Source: Miscanthus floridulus (lineage: Eukaryota; Streptophyta; Magnoliopsida; Poales; Poaceae). Taken from it: a stretch of 64,000 nt of DNA. The position numbers and the translations under genes were made by a program. This document shows positions 10,963 through 22,054 of the stretch, in pieces (within the stretch, counting starts at the first letter, position 1; each line of letters begins with the position of its first letter). The notes beneath the pieces were generated by a model. The model made no database searches. It saw nothing but the letters and a program-made list of their open reading frames with translations, and was not told the DNA's origin. The DNA is taken from the NCBI RefSeq assembly GCF_019320115.1, contig NC_089587.1, forward strand, positions 88,988,939 to 89,052,938, in the 5' to 3' direction.

Positions 10963-11519
10963 GATCTGCTACACCTTCCCCAAAGTACTTTATTATTCTT
11001 CGTGTGGCAAATGAGGCTCAGGCGAGACATGCTGTTTCAAGGTGGGACCAATCCGTGCGATCTGAGTGGTATGCTATCGAGTTGGATGTTAAAATGGACG
11101 ATCGTCAAGTCGCTCCAGTCAAGGATGTGTTGGATCACCTAGACAACCAAAGGCTATTTTGGCTCTTCCATAACGAGTGGTCAAACTGATCATAATGCTC
11201 TGACCATTTAGTGAACTTGCAAAGTATATGCCTGATGTATGCTAACCATTCTAAAATAGTAGCGTTGTTTGGTTTTAGTCTTTTGACTGACCCATAATAA
11301 GTTTGTAGATGTTGTGTGTTTGGTTAGGTGTAGTGGCAAGTCTCATGGAGAACATGGCTTTGATGCCCTATGGTTGCATTTGTCTCCAACCTAGTGTGAG
11401 TGTGATGCTCTGGGGTCTGATGTTTTAGTTTAATGAAAACTCAGTTCTTGGTTACCCTAGACTTGTTGTTTGCTCTGGTTAAGGATGATAAGTGATGGCC
11501 TTACTCTGCTTAACTGAAA
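10963..11519 (+). other. unassigned spacer with a 61-codon frame
   Basis: A short open frame at 11004-11189 has a plausible composition (tryptophan- and acid-rich), but I recognise no family. The rest looks like intergenic or intron-like DNA. It may belong to the LINE whose endonuclease domain begins downstream. Confidence 0.25.
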
Positions 11520-11787
11520 TGTAAGGGTTTAACTGATGTAGCACATAGAGAAGTGGTTCTTAAGGCAATCATGGATGCCAATGAAAAAGTTGCTTGGGCA
11601 ATAAAGACGTGATTGTAGTTTCTGCACCCCTGATTAGCACTTTCTTCATTTCATCTACTATCATGGTGAATGCAGGAAACATCTCCTTCCTACTAACCAT
11701 GGTACATGGCCTAGCTGATTACAGTGTGAACTGAAGGAGCTTTTCCTTGCTGACATGCTTTTGCTAAAGTCACCCCCTTGGCTCATC
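11520..11787 (+). pseudogene. L1-type LINE ORF2, endonuclease domain, left part (split by CACTA)
   Basis: The last bases before the CACTA read in one frame as FLADMLLLKSPPWLI. This is the stretch that in plant L1 endonucleases immediately precedes the GDFNLIYRASDK motif. That motif resumes at 29446 on the far side of the CACTA. The preceding 200 bases fit a decayed endonuclease core (a VNAGNISFLLTMVHG segment is visible). Stops are frequent. The join is good evidence that everything from 11788 to 29445 is one insertion. Confidence 0.65.
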
Positions 11788-11829
11788 CACTACGTGAAAA
11801 ACAATTTATAGCAATGGGACAAATTTTTT

Positions 11830-12105
11830 ATAAGGGCGGCTGGTGATGGAGCCGCCCCTACAGTGGCGTACTCGGGAGCCACGAGACCAGCCGCCCCTAC
11901 AAATAGAACAGTAGGGGCAGCTGGTAATACGAGCCGCCCCTACAAATGAGTCGGATTTATAGGGGCGGCTCACTCAGCAGCCGCCCCCGGTGTTGCTATT
12001 TGTAGGGGCAACTGGTGATTGAGCCGCCCCTACAAATGCCCGCGTATAAATACCTCCGATTTGTAGGGGCGGCTCAATCACCAGCCGCCCCTACAAATGA
12101 CTCAC
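11830..12105. repeat. left subterminal repeat array of the CACTA
   Basis: At least eight copies of a TTTGTAGGGGCGGCT-like motif occur in alternating orientation, many as close inverted pairs able to form hairpins. Such arrays are TnpA binding sites in En/Spm elements. The same motif recurs at 18035-18115, 22040-22054 and 29152-29420. Confidence 0.85.
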
Positions 12106-12106
12106 A

Positions 12107-12795
12107 TATAAAACAAACTGCAACACCTTCTTTCTCCTCGGGTCACTCACTCCAACCCGTGAAAGAAAGGTGGGGAGGCCTTGGGCACCTCTCAAAAATT
12201 GCTCTACTAAGGGGGGAAGGTTTTGGTCTCAAATCCTTTGGTGGAGAGGTTGTAGAAGGTAAGAAAATGCTATTCCACACTTTTTTTTGAAGTTTTAATG
12301 GTTGGTTAGTGAGTAATTAGAGTTTTGCTTTTCTCTCTCTTCTATGGTGCTTGAGCTACTTATGAAGCAAATTAGACCAAGTTTTGAATGTACTTGGGTA
12401 AATTAGGTAGGGGAACAAGATCATACCCTTATTTGGTCCACGTTTCTTGATTTTCTTGAACAATTAGTTAGTTTTATGGATGTTTCATGTGCATGTAGAT
12501 CTAGATATAGGGTTTGGTTTTTTTATTAATTTTGTTTTTGAAAATTTATGTTTGATGAAGTTGGACTAGGGTTTGCATGAAAGATATTGGGTAAAATATA
12601 ATTGTTGCTAATTGTTGTCTTTAAATTTGTTTATTGTAATCAACAAATATGTATTTTAATTATTTATGGATAAATGGGCCATTAATTTATTTTCCTCTAC
12701 CATGGTGTGTTTGTATGCTTCATGTAATTATAATTAATTTATATTCATATATATCTGAAGTATATACAATGTTTGTTTTGTTGTTGTTGTAAAAG
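12107..12795 (+). promoter_or_regulatory. putative promoter, leader and first intron of the TNP2 gene
   Basis: A TATAAAAC box at 12107-12114 directly follows the subterminal repeats. A leader of about 120 bases then meets a GTAAG donor at 12259, and an acceptor AG at 12794-12795 immediately precedes the ATG at 12796. The intron is AT-rich (about 535 bases). Confidence 0.5.
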
Positions 12796-15700
12796 ATGGA
12801 GTATAGGAACTCTTGGATGCATGGTTCGTTAAGGTTCAAGGTAGGTTTCCATGAAGAGGTGGATAAATTTATTGAAGCCACAAAGAAGCATGCAACAACG
12901 TTGACAGAGAATAAGAATACAATTATTTATCCCTGTAAAGATTGCAAGAACTGTATGGCATGGATAGATGTGACTATCATCAGATCACATTTGATTATGC
13001 GAGGATTTGTTGAGGACTACACAGTGTGGATTCATCATGGTGAAACGGTTATTGTTAGCGACGAGGATGAGGAGGAATACAATGATGAAACCCTAGAATC
13101 CCTGTCCTAATATTCAGCAGAGCTTGGTGCACGAATGGATCCTAAGTTTGGCAATGAACAAGGTGGTGATGCTGGTGGTTGGGATGGTAACGATGAAGGT
13201 GGTGCCGATAATGATGATGGAGCACGTGTCGGGGATGAAGATGATTTGGAGGACATGATTCGAGCCCTTGGACCAGAGATTTTACTAAAGAGCCCAAAAG
13301 GTCTAGAAAATTTGGAAAGGGTGACAAAAGCATCGAAGGAGACTGTGTATGGTGTTGAAAAGGGCTGTCCGACATATTAGACATTGCTACATTTTGTGCT
13401 TGAGCTACTCATCCTGAAGGCTAAGTACGGCTGGTCAGACTGTAGTTTCAATGATCTATTGCGTCTCCTGTCATGGGTGCTGCCACAACCAAACTCAGTT
13501 CCCACCAACATATACCAAGCGAAGAAGGTCATAAGTCCATTGACAATGGGGGTTGAAAAATCCATGCATGCCCCAACCACTGTATACTTTTTCGTGGCAA
13601 AACGTTCAAGTCACTGGATAAATGTCCCGGTGTGGGGCCAGCCGGTACAAGAACAATGACCTTTACGGTGGGGACGAAGCCTCCATGGGGAAAAAAGGAA
13701 TAAGAAGGGTACAAAAAAGGTGCTACAAGAATCTCAGCCCCTAGAGGACACTCCATTAGGCAATGATGCAAAGCAGAGAAGAATTCTGGCCTTGGTAATG
13801 TGGTACCTACCAGTGACCAACTGCTTGAGACGTATCTTCCTAATCCCTAAAGAAGCCACACTCATGACATGGTGGGATGATGAGCGCAAGGTGAATGATG
13901 ATAAGATTGCACACTCGACTGATTGTAGTCAGTGGCAAAGATTCGATGAGAAGAATAAAGAATTCAGCGATGACCCATGGAATGTACGGTTTGGCTTGAG
14001 CACCGATGGAATGAATCCCTTCAATAAGAGGATGAACGACCACAACACTTGGCCAGTGATCTTGACCATGTACAACATCCCAACGTGGTTGTGTCAGAAG
14101 AGAAAGTACCTTCTCCTCACTATTCTTATTTTTGGCCCTAAATAACCAGGCATTGATATAGACGTGTTTCTCGAGCCTTTGATGCAAGACATGGAGAGGT
14201 TATGGAGGCACGGGGAGCCGATGTATGATGCGTTCTGAAAGGAGGACTTCATATGTAGAGCAATAATATTTGTTACTACCAATGATTACCCCATGCTGTT
14301 TGCTTTATCTGGACAGATCAAAGGGAAGATGAGATGCTTGGTTTGCTTGGATGGTACTACATGCGTGTACCTAGATGCATCCAAGAAGATAGTTTACCTA
14401 AGGAACCGACGCTTCTTAAAGACAAGTCACAAGTATCGCAACAAATTGTTCTTTAGATTTTATGACAACACCCCAGAGATTGAACCCCCTTCGGAGAGAC
14501 GTCATAATGGAGAACACGTGTACAGAATGGTGAAAAACATACGTGTCGTCTATGGAAAGAAGAATCTAGATGGGATGAACAGAGATAGAAGCACACCTCC
14601 TGTCGAAGGCGTACCTTTCAAGAAACAATCGATCTTCTTTCAGTATCTGCCTTATTGGCCAGACTTGGAGGTCTCCCATGCCATTGATGCTATGCACGTG
14701 TAGAAGAATGTCTTTGAGAGTCTCATTGCTACCTTGATGGACACATGCAAGTTAAAGGATGGTCTAAAAGCACGGAAAGACATGGTGCAACTAAACGTGA
14801 TGCCACAGCTTCACCCGGTACCTGAGGCTAATGAAAAATACACTCTGCCCGTGGCGTGCTTCAACCTAACACCAGACGAGAAGAGAGCTATATGCACTTT
14901 CCTGAAGGGGTCAAAGTCCTGACTAGGTTTTCAGCAAATGTGAAGAAGCTAGTGTCGATGAAGGACTTGTCAATAACACACTGCAAGGCTCACGATTGTC
15001 ATGTGATGCTGACAGTGTTTCTACCTATTGCAATCAGGGCTATAAAGCTAGAGTTCTTGAAAATGGCCATCACCCGCATGTGCTACTTCTTTTCGAAGAT
15101 ATCATAGAAGACGATTGGCAAGCAAGAGCTGAGTGACCTACATGAATTTGTGGTGGAGACACAAAACCAACTAGAGATGTGTTTACCTCCTGCTTTTTTT
15201 GATATAATGCCACATCTCATGATTCACATGGTTCATCAGATACAGGCGCTGTGCCCTTGCTACTTGGATGAAATATGGTCCTACGAGCGGTTCATGTCGG
15301 TTCTAAGTCGATACGTGCATAATCGAGCATACCTAGAGGGCTCCATGATAGAGGGTTACAGTACAAAAGAAGTCGTCGAGTGCTGTCAAGAGTACCTAAA
15401 AGTACAGAAAGGGATTGGTAAACCTGATTCTCATCACAAGGGTAAGCTCGCTGTGAAGGGCACCAGTGGTAGAAAAGTGTTCATCGACCATGATTACAAA
15501 GAGGTGAGTCAGGCGCATTACAGTGTCTTGAAGAGTACACAACTGATGCAACCGCACATTGATGAACACTTGACTATCATTATGGTGGAGAGAAATGGTC
15601 GTTTAGATGATTGGATCATGAAACAACACAAGCAACAACTAACTACATGGTTGAAGGACCAAAACATACCGCCTGAAGAAACCATAGACTCTATTACCAT

Positions 15701-16291
15701 CAGTAGGTTGACGGAGGGGCCATCGAGACAAGTGACATCTTGGAATGCTTATGACATCAATGGATATACATACTATACCCATGCAAAGGATAGTAAATAT
15801 GTGAACCAAAACAACAGCGTTCGAATAGAAGCTCTCGATGGATTGGGGCGAAAGATCCAATACTTTGGCATCATTGAAGAGATATGGGAACTTGACTATA
15901 GAAGGGATATAACAGTGACCCTATTTTGATGCCGTTGGTCAAACAACACCAACTGAACGAGATCGGATTGAGAGTCCTGGACCTCGAGAATCTAGGCTAC
16001 CAAGATAACCCTTGGGTGCTCGCTTCACGTGTCGCACAAGTTTTCTATATGCCTGACCCACAAAGTTACCTCCCCCGAAGAAGACAAAGCACGTGGTTGC
16101 CTCTAGAAAACAACACATTATCAGAGTTGATGGCGTGGATGATGTTGAAGCTTACAATAACTACGATGAGATGCCGCTATTCACAGACTTTCCTAAGAAG
16201 ATCAGTGTTGTGGAAAAGAACCTGCCCAAAGACATATTGCCATGGGAGCAAAAAGGTGTTAAGGGAAAAGTCGTTACATCGGGCTAGCTAG
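12796..16291 (+). pseudogene. TNP2-type CACTA transposase, decayed
   Basis: The start is a transposase-associated domain (YRNSWMHGSLRFKVGF, then a CKDCKNCMAW zinc-like cluster). An acidic linker follows at about 13060-13260. Then comes the Transposase_21 core with WYLPVTNCLRRIF, TWWDDERKV, FGLSTDGMNPF, YNIPTWLCQKRKY, LPYWPDLEVSHAIDAMHV and FLKGSKS. The tail carries a DUF4218-like stretch (CLPPAFFDIMPHLMIHMVHQ, YVHNRAYLEGSM) and a DUF4216-like stretch (QYFGIIEEIWELDY). TAA at 13108-13110, TAG at 13378-13380, TGA in the 14230s, TAG at 14701-14703 and frame changes near 13660 and 14920 destroy it. The start ATG follows a predicted intron acceptor. Confidence 0.9.
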
Positions 16292-16299
16292 TTGTTGAA

Positions 16300-18030
16300 C
16301 GTGGAGTGTTTTGTGTATGTGTGTGTTTGTAAGACTTTATTTATGCATGCGTGTGAGACTATATATTTATGTATGTGTGTAAGACTATATATTTATGTGT
16401 GTGTGAGACTACATTTATACATGTGTGTGAGACTACCCTTTGCAACATCCAGATGAATTTATTTCAACATCCACTCTATTACTACTAAAACTTTATGAAA
16501 GCACTTAACACTTTATGAAATGAAGAAATGGCTAAAATAAAAGTAGGAGATCTTGACGAGTTATACAACTTTTATATTCATCACCTTTACAGTTGAAATC
16601 ATTTAGTGGTTGAAAATCAGGTTTGAAGCTGTCATTTTCTGAAATTCAAAATTTGAACTGTTCAAATTTTATCAAATAAAAAGATGACAAAAATAAAAGT
16701 TGTAGATAGTGATGTATTCAACAACTTTTATATTCATCACCTTTACAACTGAAATAATTTAGTGATTGAAAATCAGGATTGAAGTTGTCATTTTGTGAAA
16801 TTTAAAATTTGAATTATTCAAAATTAGTGACAAAGATAGATGACTAGACTAAAATGATAGAGCATGATTTTAGAAAATTTTAAGAAAAAAAACAATCACA
16901 TTTGGAGTTAGTATGAGGGAGAAAAACTAGTTACAAGTTTCAGCCACAGATTAAAAAGAGAAATCACACTCGTCAGTGATCATCATGAACAGTTGTGATT
17001 TTTCTTTTTAATCTCTGGGTAAAATTTGTAACTAGTCTTTCTTTCTCATACTAACTCTAAATGTGATGGTTTTTTTCCTAAAATTTTCTAAAATCATGCC
17101 CTATCAAGTTACTGTGTTGATTTGGTCATTCTTTTCGTTTGACAAAGTTTGAACAATTTAAATTTTCAAATTTTAAAAAATGACAAGTTCTAACAAGATT
17201 TTGAAACACCAAATGATTTTAGCTGAAAAAGTGATGAATACCAAAGTTGTATAACTCATCAAGATCTAAAACTTTTATTTTCATCATTTCTTCATCTGAC
17301 AAAATGATAGTAAACATTGTTCACAAATCAGCATGTCTCTCGTATAGTTTATGAAACTACGAGTGATATGTGGATTTGTGAACAATGTTTACTAATACGT
17401 TGTCACATGAAGAAATGATCAAAATAAAAGTTGTAGATAGTGAAGAGTTCAACAACTTTTATGTTCACGACATTTATAATTGAAATCATTTAAGGTTTCA
17501 AAATCTAATTTGAAGTTGACATTTATTGAAATTTTGAACTGTCCAAATTTGATCAAATGAAAAGATGACCAAAATAAAGTTGTAGATAGTGATGTGTTCA
17601 ACAACTTTTATGTTCATGACTTTCTTATTTGAAATAATTTAAGGTTTCAAAATCTTATTTGAAGTTGACATTTATTGAAATTCAAAATTTGAACTGTTCA
17701 AATTTGATCAAATGAAAAGATGACCAAAATATAAGTTGTACATCTTGATAAGTTCTACAACTTTGATGTTTACAAAATTTTCATTTAAGGTGATTTAGTG
17801 GAGATGAAATTGTTTTAATTGTTTTAAATTTTAAATTTTAAATTTTTAAAATATTCTTTTTGTAAAGAACAAAATATATAATTATATCTGTATATATATA
17901 TCATGAAATTGTTTATATATATATATTTTTATTTATACATATATAGAATAATAAAAAAAGTATTATATAAATTTATATTGTGTTCTTTATATATAAATTA
18001 CAAAATTATTAATTAAAATAAATTGAAAAA
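16300..18030. repeat. AT-rich palindromic and repetitive block inside the CACTA
   Basis: After TATATTTATGTATGTGTGTAAG-type repeats (16320-16430), units containing ACAACTTTTATATTCATCAC recur several times in both orientations. Two palindromes stand out. One has arms at about 16515-16965 and 16985-17305, with a short centre near 16975. The other has arms at about 17305-17345 and 17355-17395, sharing GTAAACATTGTTCACAAATC. The end of the block (17810-18020) is nearly pure A/T. No coding signal is present. Confidence 0.75.
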
Positions 18031-18034
18031 TATT

Positions 18035-18115
18035 TGTAGGGGCGGCTTACTCAGGAACCGCCCCTACAAATCGATTTGTAGGGGCGGTCGGTGTTTTAAG
18101 CCGCCCCTACAAATC
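18035..18115. repeat. internal copy of the CACTA subterminal motif
   Basis: Four copies of the TTTGTAGGGGCGGC/CCGCCCCTACAAA motif lie in inverted pairs, 6 kb away from either end. They sit directly upstream of a TATA box, mirroring the arrangement at 11830-12114. Confidence 0.85.
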
Positions 18116-18123
18116 GCGTCGTG

Positions 18124-18590
18124 TATATATGCCGCAGCGTGCCTAGGCCTGACGTTTAGCTAAGTCCTGGGCGCGACTCTTTTCACCGACGCCGGCAGGC
18201 TGCCAAATCTTCCCGCCGCCGCCGCCTCCCAGACCTTTCCGCCGCTGACGCGCTCCGCGAAGCCGCCGCCCCGACGCCGCCGCCCGATCTCCTCACCCTC
18301 GGGCCGGAGCTCGACATCCCCAGGCCGCGACGCTGCCGCCCCATCTCCACGGCGGCTAGGGTTTGAGAGGCCAAGGCCGGCCGGCCCACCGCCGCCCCAT
18401 CTCAGACCTTGACCTCCGACGCTGCGACCTCCGTCCCTTGGCTCTGTCCTTGAGGTCTCTCGGCCCGCTACCACGCCGTTCCAGCGTCGCCGCGCGGGGT
18501 TCTTCCTCTGACCTGGAGAGCTGTCGCCGTCCGTCTCCGTCCTCGACCTCCCTCGCTAAGGCTCCGTCTCCTCCAGGTATGCCAATCCCC
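18124..18590 (+). promoter_or_regulatory. second promoter-like region and GC-rich leader exon of the CACTA
   Basis: TATATAT at 18124-18130 follows the internal subterminal motif. It is followed by a very GC-rich, CpG-rich stretch of about 430 bases ending CTCCTCCAG, with a GTATG donor at about 18577. This looks like the untranslated first exon of the downstream TnpA-like gene. Open frames in both directions here are a product of base composition and show no recognised domain. Confidence 0.45.
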
Positions 18591-20410
18591 TTCTCCATTC
18601 CTGCTTCTTCTCCAATCCCTACATGATGTATGTTCATATCAAAATAAATAAGGATACAACAATTATAGGCAAATGATATTCAGGGTTAAAGCATTGAGAA
18701 ATAGTTGCCACGCTCTCTGCTAGAAGAAATTTCAGGGCTAAGACAAATGATATTCAGGGCTAAGGCATAAGCATTGAGAAATTTCTTATAGGCAAACAAT
18801 ATCAAAATAAATAAGGATAGAAAAATTATAGATAATATGAATCTAAAATAATTCCAGAAAGTATATCAGCAACTTCACAGAAGAAATAGTTGTTTCTCTC
18901 GGTCTGCACATATACATTCGATCCTAGAAGCATTCTTAGAAGGGTATATTTATTTATTTATATATAGTAGGAATGGAAGGTACCGGGACGTATATTTCCT
19001 CTGCAGATTGGCACGATAGGTTGGCATGCGCGATGAATATGCATATACGACACTGGCCCAGAAGACATACCTGCAAATAATGCTTATTAGTTACTCGCCA
19101 CTTAGCCGCTGATACTTGGATTACTATTCTACCAACCAGGTTCAGGTGGAAGTGCAACTACTGTGCTGGACATTCATTTACAACCAGCATTATTATATAT
19201 ATGATACACACCATGGCCACTCAGCCTTAGCAACTGAAATGGAGATATAGCAGTTTTCATAGACATGTCATGATACATTTAGGTCCGGTGCAAGTGTCAA
19301 GATTAATTAACTTAAATACCCTATAATCTTTTATCCAGACGATTGTCAAAATCGATTTATGTTTGGGCCCACATCTTTCGTGGTTCCTGAACTATGAAAT
19401 TCAGCATGCACATCGCTCCTGCCGGCATGTGCATTTTGACTTACGAAAACACATAGAAGTAAAATTTGTGTTTGATCAAATTAACCCATAAACGTGGAAT
19501 AAATGAGTGAAACCTAGATTTTTATTAAATTTTCTTGTATGTTGACATCATAGTATTTTGGATTCAAGTATATATCATATCCATGTGTTGGGGACGTCGA
19601 AGTTGGAATAAAGGACATAAACACAATTTTTTATCTGTTGTTGTCTATTGATATCACAAAAATATCCTAATTCAAATTGTGCCACACGTTCGTCATGTCA
19701 ACACCCGCTGCCTATGGCATGCGTCCTCAGAGAATGCTCCAGTAGGACACGGGTCTGTACCCTCTTTAGGGTACACATGTTCACAGTGGGTGTGTGGTAC
19801 GGTGTTGCTTGATGTGGATGTACTTACACTCTCTTTTTCACTCTTTCAAATGGTTCATTTTACATACCCATATTGAATGTTATTTATAGGAACCGTCATC
19901 CTAGTTAACAGGCAAACCGATAACAAATAAGGCTCCGCTTCAGTGTGGTTTGGTGGTTATATATATAAGTTAATCCACCACGATAGGAACCAGCTTATTC
20001 TTCCCTTCTTTTTCTTTAATTTGAGGTCTCCAGGGGCAAGAGTAACAAAAATTAAAATAGGGGACAATAGAGAAGGGATTCCTATGAGAATGAAAGGCAT
20101 CAGGAGAGAGGTTAGCACGACTCCACTGTCATCGGGATCTGCTAGCAGACTGAGAGGGAACAATTTGTTGGGTTTGTCTAGAGAAGCTGGGGCTTGTCGG
20201 TTGAGTCTGGGTGACGCTGGTCATTGCATCCACTGTCATTTTGCTCTTGCCGTCATGCAGCCCCTGTGCCCGCCGAGTCGGAGGGCCGGCCGGCAGGGTG
20301 TGGAGCCTTCCATTCCGTGGGTTCAATTGCTCAAGGGGAGGCAGCTGCATCTACTCTGCCCCAGTCTCAACTTCATAAATATAGCCTTCGCATTGTCGGA
20401 TACATCTAAA
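18591..20410. other. intron-like spacer of the CACTA, no recognised gene
   Basis: The sequence is mostly AT-rich, with short direct repeats near 18640-18830 built on AAATGATATTCAGGG and AAGCATTGAGAAAT. Around 20090-20390 the composition becomes GC-richer. The minus strand reads a possible exon-like stretch there, close to the PPAN exons, that I could not assign to a family. Confidence 0.35.
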
Positions 20411-20419
20411 ATCCTATAC

Positions 20420-20818
20420 CTCCATCTCATCCTCGGACTCATCTGTGGCATCAGCATTATCCTCATCTTCTTGTCCTACTTCTTCCCCAGTTTCTGTTCC
20501 TTTCTTTCCCACCACTTCCTTCTCCACTGTATCATAAAAAGGAAATCAGTCAAAAAAAAAAAAACAAAGATGCATCAATACTTGGGAATAATTTAAGGTG
20601 TTCAAAGCATTAAATGGAACTCACCAGGCCATGGGTATAAGACATCTCCTGAACATAGCCCAGCTTCAACTTTAACTAGGCGCATAGTCATCCTTGGTTC
20701 AATCTCCTGGAGTCTGACAACGCTTTTTCTCGATGCCCGGTTTAATTTGTCAACATCACTTGGCAGGCTTACCATTGCTGCTTCATCATCTACTTCACTT
20801 TCTGATCCATACCCAGCT
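20420..20818 (-). pseudogene. captured exon pair of a Peter Pan-like (PPAN/SSF1, Brix-domain) ribosome biogenesis gene
   Basis: On the minus strand an exon (20818-20625) reads GYGSESEVDDEAAMVSLP, then a SVVRLQEIEPRMTMRLVKVE segment and LCSGDVLYP. It ends at a GTGAG donor. The next exon (20526 to about 20420) begins after an ACAG acceptor, continues in the correct phase and is acidic (QEDEDNADATDESEDEMEV), as in the C-terminal half of plant PPAN proteins. PPAN acts in 60S ribosomal subunit assembly in the nucleolus. The Brix core and both gene ends are missing. The intron is retained, so this came from genomic DNA and not from an mRNA copy. It lies antisense to the CACTA genes. The family call rests on the LQEI.PRMT.LVKVE.GLCSG signature from memory. 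Confidence 0.6.
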
Positions 20819-20819
20819 C

Positions 20820-21344
20820 TGGCAAATGTGTACACAAAATTAAATCTGAGCAAAATATATTGGTGCACTGCTTTTTTAAACAAAAACACAGCACCAGGTG
20901 ATGATATTTGTTGGATCACAGTTATTGAACTTATAAAAGTAACAACCTGGACCAAAATAATCTGTGGACAGCAAACTAGCAAATGAAAATTTGAAAGGTA
21001 AAAGATAATGGCATTAATGGTTTATAGGACATGCACAGCCAGAGAGCATTTCAGGTAGGCACAAGGAAGCTAGCCGCTAACCCGCTGTCGTTCAAGTGTA
21101 TGGCCTGGTCTGTTAAACAGGCAACTGTCGTCCTGATGACAGGTAGAAGTAGAACCTCGACCTGCTGCTTAAGTGTTGCAATGGTTGATGCTGTTATGAA
21201 CTTATTTGGAAAAATTGTTATGAACTTATTAATATTAGGTGCAACCCACTATGTTTCTTGTCTAAATCGTTGAAGATCCTGAGAAATTGTATCATCCATT
21301 TGCTGTGTTTGGCGCCACTGAACTGGTTCGTTGCTGCTTCTGAG
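20820..21344. other. CACTA spacer, unassigned
   Basis: A continuation of the intron-like region. It holds a short open frame near 21031-21273 that I do not recognise. Nothing else is supported. Confidence 0.3.
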
Positions 21345-21590
21345 AAGTTTTTTTTTGTGAGATTCCATTAAACCAGTGATCCAGCTAAATCGCTGGCCAC
21401 CAAACCCATAATACAACCAGGTACATCATATGCTACATAATCATGTCCTAGCTAATAGGAAGTCCCTAGCTTGGCAAGCTCACGAGCTACTTGAGTACAT
21501 TCTCTAGGAACATGTTCTACTCTTGATGTGGTAAAATCTTCCAGTAGCATTTCTTCCGGTTCATGTACTAGGCCACCTAGCACAGTTGGA
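21345..21590 (-). mobile_element. 5'-truncated LINE 3' end (RNase H-like tail)
   Basis: On the minus strand it reads VEHVPRECTQVARELAKLG, the conserved end of an RNase H-like domain in plant LINE polyproteins. A stop, further LINE tail and an A-tract follow (seen as T-run at 21347-21356 on the plus strand). Only about 240 bases are present, typical of 5' truncation during reverse transcription. Confidence 0.6.
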
Positions 21591-21837
21591 TTTTTTCGTT
21601 TTAACATATACCAACTATTATATTGACATAGTCGGTGGTGTATTCTGATTGTCCGATCTGCCTATCAGGTTCGGAAGATATTAAGTATATGATGTTCATG
21701 TGTGATCAAGCAAAGTCAGTATGACAATCCATGCCACAACTTAGACTCAACTCAGGCATATGAGGTAGCTCATATGATGATCGAATGACCCCTACTTATA
21801 AGTATCTGTTGTTTTTTTTGTCACCTTTCATATCCTC

Positions 21838-21925
21838 TATGTTTGGGAAGCAGCTGTTGCTTTTTTTTTACACATTTTCCTCTCTATGTTTGTTAAGCAA
21901 CTGTTGCTTTTTTTTTTTTGCCAAA
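21838..21925 (+). repeat. short tandem duplication with T-runs
   Basis: Two copies of about 50 bases both contain TATGTTTG and GCA(G/A)CTGTTGCTTTTTTTTT. Non-coding. Confidence 0.6.
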
Positions 21926-22054
21926 TCTCCCATTTCCTTTCCTCTCCTTTGTTTTGCCGATGATGAAATTGTCTAAGTCCATACATTATATGGAATATGA
22001 ACTGATGATCAAGAACTTATGAGGAACTTGGCATCATTAGCAGCCGCCCCTACA

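Noticed and set aside
18160..18637. Arg/Gly-rich frames on both strands
   Set aside because: Produced by GC-rich leader sequence. No domain and both strands are open alike.
20420..20818. Functional resident PPAN gene
   Set aside because: Only two exons, no Brix core, enclosed within a CACTA element.
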